Assembly (NCBI GenBank): GCA_907163345.1
Contig: CAJQUN010000055.1
Location: 1,922,001 to 1,986,000 of the forward strand
From: Haberlea rhodopensis
Taxonomy: Eukaryota > Streptophyta > Magnoliopsida > Lamiales > Gesneriaceae
Direction of reading: 5' to 3'
Length of the DNA stretch: 64,000 nucleotides
In this document: piece after piece, positions 10,948-21,571 of the stretch
Layout of the letters: each line of letters opens with the position of its first letter
How positions within the stretch are numbered: position 1 is the first letter of the stretch
Notes under the pieces: generated by a model
Databases searched by the model: none
Told to the model about the DNA's origin: nothing
The model's input: the letters and a program-made list of their open reading frames with translations, nothing else
Program-made: the position numbers and the translations under genes

Positions 10948-11059
10948 GTAAAATGAGTTGAAACCAACTTTCTCATGGTAAAAATTATAAAGAATTTCCT
11001 TATGAAGTCTTACTACATATAATCCCACATATTTAATGTTATAAACATGTTTATCTTAT

Positions 11060-12030
11060 AAAGTCATTACTTTGTTTTTTTAATGAAGTAATATCTGAAA
11101 AATTTTATATTTATGATGATTATTGGGAAATTGCTTCTAGTATTTTAAATTTGTTGGAACCTTTTTATGATAATACTAAATTATTTTTGGGGTGATACTA
11201 TCCAACTTCTACAATTTTTTTTAAATAAAAGTTATGAAATTAGTGAATGTTTTACATTATATAGAGAAAATCCTTTATTTATAAACATTGTTGAACCAAT
11301 GAAGTATAAATTTTAAAAATTGAAAAACTATTCATCTTTTGAATTATTTGGACGCAGTTATGAATCATAGATTAAAATTATATAGTGTATAAATTATAAT
11401 TGAATCTTATTACACTCTTGGATTATGATAATGCTAATATTAATCAAGAAAAAGAGCGCATTAATAATAATTTATTTTCTTTGTTTTCTTTATATGATTA
11501 TTATATAATTCTAGATCATTTTCAATAAGAGAAGTTTGTGGTAATAGTAAAGATTTTGTGTGGACAAAGTTAAACTTTGGACTGTGTTTTTCATCATGCC
11601 AAATGATCTATTAAAAGATTAGTTTGATGCCGATAGCTGATTATAAGGTGTAGAAGGACATGATGTATCTTTTGACGAAAATGAAGAAATTTCAATGTTT
11701 TATGTTAATATTGTGATTTTGTTATGTTACGTGAATGTAATTTATAGTTATTCAGTCTACATTCAATAAATTTGAATTTTTCATGCATATTGTGTCAAGC
11801 TATTTATTGTTTTACTATTCTTATATTTAAATAATTTAATTAATATAAATTATATATTTTTAAAAAAAATACGAAAAATTAAAAAATCGAATTAGACCGT
11901 GCTAGCGCGACCCGTTTGCAAACCGTGCCGGACCCAGTTATTTTTGGGAACTGGCCATGCTGGCACTACCTGTTTTCAAACAGTACCGACACGCCGCCAC
12001 AACAACAGCACGGCCCGTTTGACACCTTTA
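11060..12030 (+). mobile_element. Decayed hAT transposon relic
   Basis: A plus-strand reading near 11117-11190 gives YWEIASSILNLLEPFYD, then a F-L-G block and, past stops, a YPTS block, matching the hAT transposase stretch before the dimerisation domain. The rest is full of stops and frameshifts. The 3' end at 11890-12030 has repeated Arg/Gly-type GC-rich motifs and finishes CGGCCCGTTTGACACCTTTA, a typical hAT terminus. I did not find the matching left end, so the start is approximate. Confidence 0.6.
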
Positions 12031-12995
12031 CAACCATTATTAATCCAATCATGGTAAAATAATTTTCTTTATGTATTCATGTGTATTGGTTGGTCGGATC
12101 CAATCTGTATAAGATTATTTTCAACCATTAATATATCTTGTGCACAATAAACCTCTCCTAAATTTTTGTCCTTTTAAAATTGCAAAAAACGTGATGAGAT
12201 TGGGCAAAAAATATCTATGCTTTGATAAATAATATTCCACTTGGTACGGAGCTAAAATGTCTTCTTATTGAATGATGTTTATAAGTAGGCCGAAAAGACT
12301 TTATTTTTATAGTGTTATGAGATATTATGTATTGACCATTAAACTAATTATTAAATTCATGTAAATTACTCTAATAATAACAAGCAAAAAGATAATTGCT
12401 TACAATATCATAATATATATTTTGATCCCAAAAATAACTCATCTTGGTTGAATTTTCCTAGGACTTTTTTAAAAAAAAGTTCTCACGTTAAACGAATGCA
12501 AAATTTTGAACAATAATATTTTTGGCAAATTAAGTTATTCTTATGTTATGAAAATATAGCTAAATATTAATCTGTCAAGAAGACACCAAATGTGGTACAC
12601 AAACATGTACGAAGATAATGATAAATTTGATCCATTCGAAATTGCTTTGATTTTTTTATTTCGGTGAATCAGTTTTGAATTTGTACCCCAATTTAGGATT
12701 GTGTTCAAGTTTAATTCAATTCCCCACTTGTACAAGGTAAGGTAAAATCAAAGACAACCAAGCGACTTATTACAAATATATTGGTCGAATTTTCATGTAA
12801 AACAACAGAGTTGCCTCCTCTATTGGGAAAAGTTCCACGAAATTAAAGCGATCAGCCTCAGTCACCAAATGTTCCATTTTCATTAAAAAGTATATCTACC
12901 ATAGATTAAACAAAAAGAGGAATTTTAGTGTCTAACGGCCCAATTTTAACCTCTTCAGGCAGCTTTTATGGCGATATTACCCCATAAGTCTCAAC
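12031..12995. other. Intergenic, 3' flank of calreticulin copy 2
   Basis: AT-rich. The part near 12900-12995 is probably calreticulin 3' UTR. No other gene, repeat family or RNA was recognised. Confidence 0.4.
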
Positions 12996-15900
12996 CTACA
13001 GTTCATCCTGCACAACATAATTTTGCTCAGTTAAAACTAACAAATCGAGTAGACACATTGAGTTGGTAAAATCGGGGGCTTGTGTTCTTACATGCACATC
13101 ATCGTCCACGTCAGTAGCAGGATCGTCTTCCTTTGAATCAGGTTTGGAATCAGCATCAGCTTCGTCGCCTTCTGCATCAGAATCATTGTCTCCGTCCTCC
13201 ACCTGAAAAATCGAAAGCCTTGGAATCAGAACATAGTAATTAAGACAGTTTAAACAACAGATACTCTGAAGAGAACATTTCGAGCTTACATCTGAATCAA
13301 CCGGATCAGCCTTCGAGTCCTGAATATGCAATCAAAACATGCCAGAAGGAAAATGCAGATCAGAATCAGTTCCATTACAGCTTAATATCTATAGTTCATG
13401 GTGAAAAAGAATACAGTAATTGACATGATGCATTTTCAAATAAATTGAACTGTACATACCTCCTCTTCTCTCTTCTTTTCAGCCTCATCAAAAGCAGCCT
13501 TTTCAGCCTGCGATATATTATTAGCATTCACACATCAAAAAGCAGGCATTTTTTCCATGTATCAATGGGGGAAAATTCCAGATAATGCACATACATCCTT
13601 ATGCTTGCCCCATGTTTCCTCAGCTAGCTTCGTAGCATACTCGGGGTCATCTGACACCAAGACATTGTCAAACAATGTTCCAGATTTCACCTGCAAAGTT
13701 GTGTGGTTGGCCGATTAACACATGTAATATATTTGAAATTAAAAAGAGCACACAAAAGAAAACCGAAAAGTACCAACCTGCCATAGCTCAATGCCTACAT
13801 ACTTCAAATTTGGAAAAACATAGAGATCGGGGTCATCTTTGAAGTCTGCAACCACATCCATCAAGATTGACATTAAACAAATTTGAAACTTTGGGGAACC
13901 AGTAAAATGCCCAAATGCTCACAAATAATTAAAAACCTGGATTATCAATCATTGGTGCCTTCCACTTGCCACTATAGTTCGGGTTCTTAATTTTCTGGTG
14001 ATACAGAAGCGAGTAAATTAGCAGTCCATTTAATATTAAAATCCAATAAACGTGAACTGTGACTCCACACACCTTTGCTGTCCATGGACCCTTGTACTCA
14101 GGGTTCGGAATAGTTGGGGCAGTCCACTCACCATCCTCCTCATCATCCCAATCCTCAGGCTGAAAAAAAGTAAGCAGTCATTAGCTACTACTCCTTGATA
14201 ATTTGTATGAATTGAACAAAGAAAAAGTTTCATTACCTTTTTGGCATCAGCATCTGGAATCTCCTTTGGAATGTCATCATAACCCTGTGTACGAATAGTT
14301 ATCCTTTTTTCATTAGATACGGTTCGGTGCTGTTATTCAAATATTGATTATGAATAACGAACTGATATAAAACTTGAGAAACTAATTTACCTCTGGCTTC
14401 TTGTCTTCGGGGTCAGGAATGAATTCCTTGTCATCCCAATCTTCAGGCTATTGTGAAATGAAAACAAAAAGAGTTTCAGAATCTTTCATGGTCTGTAAAA
14501 AACAGGATGTGTGACTGCAGTGAACCAACAAACCTTCTTGGCATCAGGATCCTTAATTTTCTTTGGAGGGAGGAGATCCCAGTCAGAATACAAGCTACCA
14601 GATTGCTTTTCAGCATTGTCGATGAGGATGCTGTAAGTAGCATCAGGTCGGAGGATGAGAGTATAGACATGACTCAGTTGGTCAGTCTCACAGGGGACGT
14701 CCTTCTTGATCAAGTGGTTGGTATCATTATAGGTGAGAATTGCATGGACTTTCTTGGTACTGTAGCCACAGATGTCTGGTCCAAACATAATACTGCAGTC
14801 AACCACAAAGTACAACCAATCAATCAGTCATGAGTAAGGAAATTTAGGGGAGAAAAATCACTACGTAAGGTGCAAGATTCATAACCTGTAAGGGGTATCA
14901 CCACCGAATTTCTTTTGATCAACTTCACCACTAAGCAATTTCATGTATCCACCACCGCAGTCAAGCTTCTGTTCATGCTTCACGGAGAACTGGAAAACTA
15001 AGGTCTTATCCTTGTTGCTGAGTTCAGGAAACTCCGCAGAGATGGCATAAAACCTATAATCTTCACTGGTCTGGATACCTGCAGAAATACTCGTGATAAA
15101 AATACCTTTTCAAGCATACAAGTCTACACGATACATGCAGCAAGCACACACCGCAAAATGAGATTACTACCTTTGTCATTAGGATCTCCATTCCATTTAC
15201 CAGAGGTGTAATTCCACTCTCCAGCCATCTTCTCATCTTTCTTCCAGTCAGATGTGACCCAACGATCTTCCCATCCATCTTAACATTCAACCAAAAAAAA
15301 TAATCAAAACCACCAACATAGAAATACAGGGTGGTTATTTCACTTCATAATAGGCCACAAGACGAAACTTTTTTCTCTTTTCATCATTCAGGTAAAATAT
15401 AAATCTTTTTTGGATAAAGGAAAGAAGATTCTGAATAACAAACTGAAACTTGTTTGATTGCAATTAGATACTCTAGGTTCTTCTAACTTACACAGCAGAA
15501 TTCCACAGCAATTCATATTTACACATCCAGATCAATCCTCATGTAAAATCAGCAAAACCATTTGCAGCCATATTGGACTATGTTGGAAAGAATGAGTTCG
15601 TGTGTAGGACTTAGTGGACTACCTCTAGATAAAAATATTACAAATACGAATTTCACCTCCTAGTATCAGAATGATCAATGATTTATTGATGAACAAATAA
15701 TCCATCTCTTAAAAACTTTCAAGGCTCCTTGGAAACATCACTCACGCCTCACCAACATACTCCACAGATTGAGTGGTGCAAAATCTTTCAAGGCTCCTTC
15801 TTGGAAACAATTAATCTATCTCTTAAAATCTTTCAATAAATCTATCTATCTCAATGAAGGTGTTCGTGTGAAAGGTTTGTACACAGCATGAAGTACGCGT

Positions 15901-16671
15901 GAGAAATCCAATTTCCAATAGTTTTAAATGTATACTGAACCAACTCCTTAAAGGTTACAAAAACAGCGTAAACAAACTCGCAGCAGAATCATGAAATAAG
16001 TAAATTTACTTCCACTTAACCAAACTTAATCACATGAATTTCTCCAAGCAATCAATAACTATTAATACAATGAAATACCAGTAAAATTGGTAAAGGAGCG
16101 TACTTCATCAATTGCAATTTTATAATTGCATCTTGTATCAATGTTCTCAGACTATATCTAACCCAACTAGAAAAAATTAAAAATTAGTCAACTCCAAGTT
16201 TCCATTATCCAACAGTTAAACTAAAGACTCACGAGGCAGTACTTCATCCACTGCAAGCCACTTAGCACAATCCCCTCATTAATCATTCAATTTATTTCGC
16301 ATTTTCAAACAAAATGAATAATTCGAGAAACAAAACATCATGAAATGCGAAATGCATCACGGATCTATTCTAAATCATAGAATGAGTTTCAATTTTGAAC
16401 ATAAAAGTGAATTCTTGCAACGAAAAACGTAAAGCCAATCAAATAAATAGAAAAGGTACATAGATAAATCATTAAAACCGAATTTATTTTAAAAAATAAG
16501 TACCGAGAATCAAGCCAAAAAACAAATTGTTCGAGACAGAGAAATAGTACCATCGAAACGCTCTTCGAAGAAAACTGTAGCCGAAGCAGTGGCCAGGAGT
16601 AGAGAGAAAACAATGGCTAGAGAGTGACAATTAGGGTTTACGATCTGGACTCTTCTATGTGCAGTCGCCAT
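12996..16671 (-). CDS. CRT: Calreticulin, copy 2 (14 exons)
   Basis: Paralogue of copy 1 in the same orientation. Exons: 16671-16551, 15278-15171, 15078-14886, 14792-14534, 14447-14391, 14284-14237, 14159-14073, 13994-13937, 13845-13778, 13690-13595, 13507-13460, 13319-13290, 13202-13092 and 13007-12996; 431 residues. Exon sizes equal those of copy 1 except exon 13 (111 against 108 nt). It has a signal peptide ending in a TASA-type site near residue 30, the lectin domain with both signatures, the P-domain repeats, an acidic Asp/Glu/Ser/Ala tail and C-terminal HDEL split by the last intron. The copies differ most in the signal peptide and acidic tail and least in exon 3. The ATG at 16671 is the only in-frame one before the signal core. 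It looks intact and functional. Confidence 0.95.
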
Positions 16672-16712
16672 GGCTGAATGGTAAGAGTGGTAGGGGAATG
16701 CAGACTGAGGTT

Positions 16713-16722
16713 TATTATATAG
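16713..16722 (-). promoter_or_regulatory. TATA box of calreticulin copy 2
   Basis: The gene strand reads CTATATAATAAA about 45 bp before the ATG, matching the position of the copy 1 TATA box. Confidence 0.55.
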
Positions 16723-16832
16723 TTGGGTCGAGGCTTTGATCGAGTGCAGCTGTTGGCGTCGTCTGACGTGGAAACTTCAGGAGTTTCAACGAATGAAAAT
16801 TTGACACGTCGGACTCGTTGTCACTGGTTCAA

Positions 16833-16851
16833 CGTGGCGCGTAGTCATTGG
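16833..16851 (-). promoter_or_regulatory. ER stress response element (ERSE), copy 2
   Basis: CGTGG-N9-ATTGG on the plus strand, i.e. CCAAT-N9-CCACG toward the gene, about 165 bp before the start codon. An ACGTGTCA motif lies just downstream (near 16802-16809), as in copy 1. Conservation of both sites and their order between paralogues supports function. Confidence 0.8.
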
Positions 16852-17096
16852 GGGACTACACGAATTGGAGGGCCTGCCCGCTGCAAGCGTGGAGACACTT
16901 GTCTTTTACTCAAAGACGGCATTTCTAATTATTTATCGTAGTTTTTACGTAAATACGAAGTAAAATCCACCAAAAGATAAAAAAATTAAGTCATAAAAAA
17001 TTAATAAAAAAATTTAATAAAAATTGTTTGCAACTATTCACATACAAATATTTTCAATCAAATAAATTATCTTTAAAATTTTTAATTTAAAAAAAA

Positions 17097-17607
17097 TAAA
17101 ATTACAAAATTCATCATTTAGTTTGATCAAAATTTCACTTGAACCATTGTGTCCTCAACTTTCATAAATTTTAACATTTTGCATAGTCGGTTTGATATTT
17201 TTTATCGAAGATTCATCACTGCATTCATTCATCAACTTACATCCTCAAACATAGAGCCCCTAAAACTAGCTATTGCAAATTTTTTTTAAAAAGTAAAAAA
17301 TATTTTCTGCTATCAAAATTATCTAGTTACATGATTTTCGAAAACATTATATTTTGACAACCCAAAAAATTATTTTGATTTTTTAAAATTTGCAATAACT
17401 AGCTTAACGGTCTCTAGATTTGAGGATGCATGTCGATAATGGAATGTGAAGATACATCGCCGATAAAAAATATCAAACCGAGTCAAGAGGATATAAAGTG
17501 CTACAATTTATTAAATTTGAGGATGTAATCTGTAATTTTCCAAGCAATGGTTGTAAAATGAAATTCGGACCAAGCTATATGATGTATTTTGTAATTTACC
17601 CTTTAAA
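17097..17607. mobile_element. MITE with long imperfect inverted repeats
   Basis: The two halves are imperfect complements: ATTACAAAATTCATCAT at the left matches ATGATGTATTTTGTAATTTA at the right. The inner blocks CGGTTTGATATTTTTTATCG and CATCCTCAAA also recur inverted, meeting near 17340. The end sequence GGGTAAATTACAAAA is shared with the MITE split by the gypsy element at 29731-35414. No ORF. Confidence 0.6.
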
Positions 17608-18959
17608 AATTAATAATCACCAACAAGAATGTTACAAAAATTCATAAAAGATTAATATGTAACATATTATTTTTTTGGTTTTATTGACAAATAAAAATGT
17701 TTTTAATATAAACTATTAAAACAGTTTTTACAATACTAATTTAAATGGTGGTAAAATAATATTAACCATCCATATTTTTATTAATGTGTTTGGATTAAAC
17801 TCTTACCAATAGGCCAAAAGATAAAAACTATAGATGTTAGGATATACGCAACTTTATTTTCTTATACAATGGCGACACAAAGTCCTGTATTGAGCGACAG
17901 TATGAAGGGTTGCACCATGTTGGTACCAATGTGTCATAGACTTATTATGCCTTAGACGATAGATGATTGCACATCCATCCATGAGAACATAACATAATTG
18001 CGAGAACATAATATAATTGTTGGGTACAACACTACCAACATAATGGTAACTAGCGGACGAAGCACATACTTGCGTGTGTAAAGTAATAAATAAATATTAT
18101 ATAATGCATGTGTATTCTTGTTATTTTTAGAATATTTTATTTATTTATGACATTTTATAAAATCAGTTGTCATAAAATTTAGTAATATGATTGTTATAAA
18201 TAAGAAGCAAATATCATATATAATATGATATACGATCAACCAAGCAATTAAACCAAGCAAGAACCCGAATCACGAACTGCGTAAGGTAATGATTATAAGG
18301 AGTAGCAAGAGAGGTTACAAAAAACTTTACAAATTATTAATGTTCTCACTCGTATGTTAATGAGTCAATGCTACGACCACACATAAAATCTATCAACAAC
18401 CATAAACAGTCTAATACATTAAAATTAATTAATTTTATTAAGAAGTTCGTAAGGAACTAATAAAATTCCATAAATATCAATCGAGCAAGCAAGTTTTGTT
18501 GAACCATGTGAAATGATAGTAGTTTTGGTACAACAAAGTAAGCCAACCGATGAAATGTACAGATCAACTCAACCAACGAATGAATCAGCCGATGATCAAG
18601 CAGAGCCGATAAATCCACCAATGAACCTAATGGAACTTAGTCTACTGGCGATATAGTCTGCAGATAAGTTGATCAAACCAACTGTACCGAGGTTATGAAG
18701 TCTACCGATTATGCAAAAGAAACGTTTTGTGGAACAAAACATTACCAATGAAGAAGCATCAATAGAGTTATTCAAATATCCGAACGTTGAGAGTACAACT
18801 AGCCGTCACAAGCTAAAAGATGAGAGCATTACAGATCTACAGAAGAGCAGTAACTGCTTCAGTGCTATTTTGGGAATATATGTTCGACCATCAATGCGAC
18901 TACCGCTACGAGATGAAGATGTCATACTGATAATACTAATTTTATTGTGGTTGTAAAAT
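17608..18959. other. AT-rich intergenic DNA
   Basis: No recognisable gene. A short reading frame at 18711-18956 has no family I know and is probably chance. The section 18540-18720 has less biased composition and repeated ACCAA/CCGATGA-type words, possibly an old element I cannot name. Confidence 0.3.
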
Positions 18960-19417
18960 TCAAATTAGCAAATAATAATAAACAATTCATAGCTTTGACA
19001 TATTCGAGAATTAACAATTAAGGCTCGATAGTTGAGAGAATTGAAAGAATGAATAACAATTAAAATTTGAGAGTTAAGAAAATTGAGAATGAATAAATTA
19101 ACCTCATACCCCTATATATAAGTTTTTTTAACCAAAAAATATAATAATATAAAAAAATGCCAACGGCTAGTTGGCACAAAAGTGTGGCCAACTGCTCTTT
19201 CAGCCGTTGGTCACATCTACTTTTTAAATTTTTTGAAAATTTTTGTCCGATTTTGGTTCAATCCAGAACCGGAACCGGGTAGCCTGAAATTGGTAAGTTA
19301 CTTGTTCCGGAATATTAAAATCGATCTGAATCGGTTTGCCCGGTTCTGGTTTCGTACCAGACTAAATCAGTCCGGTCGGTCTGATTTCGGACTGAACCGG
19401 TCCGTTAAGCACCCCTA
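18960..19417 (-). mobile_element. hAT element remnant (promoter end only)
   Basis: It resembles the 5' end of the intact hAT at 39655-42781: a GAGAGTT/GAGAATTG leader, a TATA-like CCCTATATATAAG, a CCAACGGCTAGTTGG hairpin (19160-19212), then CCGG-rich subterminal DNA ending AAGCACCCCTA at 19417. The left half with the transposase is missing, so this is a fragment; the start is approximate. Confidence 0.5.
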
Positions 19418-19639
19418 CACGACTCGACATGGATTTCAAAATTTCAGGATACGATACGATTTTGACATACATGTATATATTTATATATACTATATATGTA
19501 TTATATTACATATTTAACAGTGTTCGGTTTTACTCGTAATAGGCCTCATAGTCTTTCTCTTACTTTATGCTTGTTCAGCTACTGTTTCTGTTGTTGTTTG
19601 CTTAGGTTGTTGTGGTTAATGCTGGTTGTGGTCCGTTGT

Positions 19640-20078
19640 TAGGGGTGGTTACCGGTTCGAACCGGTCCGATCCGGACCTGAATCGGCCGATTCTGGGCCC
19701 GTTATGGGCGGAACCGGTCCGATCCGGTAAGGAACCGGATCGGATCCGGTTCCGGGTTGGACCGGTTCCAACCCGGAGCCGGAATTTTTCTTTTTTTCTT
19801 TTTTTTAAAAAGGAAAAAAGGAAAGGATTAATCGAAAAAATTTTTTTTTTTTTCAAAAATGGATCCGGTTCCGGTTCAATCCGGAACCGGATCCGTTTGG
19901 TCTAGAACCGGTAAGATACCGGATTCGGAACGGTAGAACCGATCCGGTCCGGTATCAAACCGGTTCCGGACCGGTTCGGGACCGGTTAGTCCGGTTAGTC
20001 CGGTTCCGGTTTCGGATCGGACTAACCGATCCGGTTTTGGACCGGGTCCGGATCGACCCGGTCCGATAAGCACCCCTA
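19640..20078. mobile_element. Non-autonomous hAT element with 8-bp target duplication
   Basis: Ends TAGGGGTGG and CACCCCTA, flanked by perfect 8-bp duplications TCCGTTGT (19632-19639 and 20079-20086). Dense AACCGGTTCCGG-type repeats fill both ends, with a T-rich core at 19785-19855. At 439 bp it has no coding capacity. Its ends resemble those of the complete hAT at 39655-42781, which could have mobilised it in trans. Confidence 0.9.
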
Positions 20079-20086
20079 TCCGTTGT

Positions 20087-21571
20087 AGACATGGTTTTGG
20101 GTTTTATTTAATATAATGTCTTTTATGTAAAAAAAAAAACATAAAATTTAACAAACGCGTTCAAATAGAAGATAAAACCAAAAATATTCTTACCAAATTC
20201 AAAAAGCATATAAATAAATGCATATCACTGAAATCATCATAATACCACTCATACTAACATCAAATATATATTATTTCAATTATATAAAGTTTAACTAACA
20301 AGTCCAAGTTTCATTTAGCCAAAAACTTTTTAAATTTTACAGTTAACCCGCAAAAGTGTTATTTATATATCGGACACATCAATCGGCCGTGTCCGATATG
20401 AGCGTCTGATTTTGAGGGAAGTCCCGATATACGTATCCGGTTTTAAATATTTTTAAAGAAAATTAAGAACACGCCACGTGATATTTCCCTAAGGTGTCAG
20501 ATAAGTGGACTAAGAGTTTCGATGTCCTATACGATACTATACCAAGTTATTATTAGGAATGCCCATGCATCATATGTCATACATGTTGGTTTTACGCTAT
20601 TTACAAAAATTGACTGTTGTATTGGTCAAAAAAAAAAAAAAGACTTTTACATAAAATGTGTGAGGGTGTTAGTAATATGACCTAAAATAAACTTATCATA
20701 ATATCCTCATATGTTGCGAAATAAAGAAGATGTCAAATGTGCTAAATGATCGCATTGCTCCTGCTAATTCGGATAACCACAATAACATAAAAAAATACAT
20801 GGGAGGTATTGAAATATAAAATCAATTTGAAAAAAAAATTATATCCCAAAAATCAAAATTAAAAAATAAATTTACAACTAACATCATATTTTAAAAAAAA
20901 CATTGCATACACACAGTTGTGGAACAACAGTAAATAATAAAGTACAATTTGAAATGATGGATAAGATAAGTAATTTAAAGATTAAAAAGTTAAGAAATGA
21001 TTGTAAAAATAATATGTGATAAGTTATATGTTGTTTGATTGGAGGATAAGATGGTTGATAGTTATTATTGTTTGGTATAATGACTAAAATACCGCCATAA
21101 TATTATATATATGTATGTATTCATTTATACATATATAAGAATAATATAATGTAATATATATATTATATTATATAATAATAAAATAGTAATCATATATAAT
21201 AATAATATATTATATATTAATAATAATAACAAATTAATAATAAAATTAATATATATACATTTATATAGAAATACAAATATAATCATAAAGTTGTAATTTT
21301 TGACGAAAATTTTAAATTTTGAGATAATAAAAAAAAATGAAAAGGGATATTTATATCAATTTTGTTGTAAAATAAGATTAGAATTAGATAAATATAATGT
21401 AATAATTTTTTTTAATATATCAAATCAAAAATGTGATAAAAAAATTATCCAAGATTATTAAACCCAACCATCAATTCAAACATCTCTGAGACAAAAATTC
21501 AAGTCCCCGCAAGGACTCAATTCTCTAATCCCTATTCGAGCCTGCATAACTATCTGTATCAATTTTCGAGA
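20087..21571. other. Intergenic and mannosidase promoter region
   Basis: Very AT-rich with TA-repeat stretches at 21100-21260. Words such as TGTTTGATTGGAGGATAAG (near 21030) and an inverted counterpart near 21440-21480 hint at a further MITE, not well enough to call. The last 100 bp before 21572 must contain the mannosidase 5' UTR; no clear TATA box seen. Confidence 0.35.

Noticed and set aside
14507..14833. 108-codon plus-strand frame in calreticulin copy 2
   Set aside because: It is the antisense shadow of exon 4; a parallel shadow occurs at 2212-2496 in copy 1.
18711..18956. 81-codon frame as a gene
   Set aside because: No recognisable domain, no splice partners, and surroundings look like decayed transposon DNA.
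19612..20073. Frames rich in Arg, Gly, Pro and Ser around 19600-20070
   Set aside because: They translate the CCGG-type subterminal repeats of the small hAT element.
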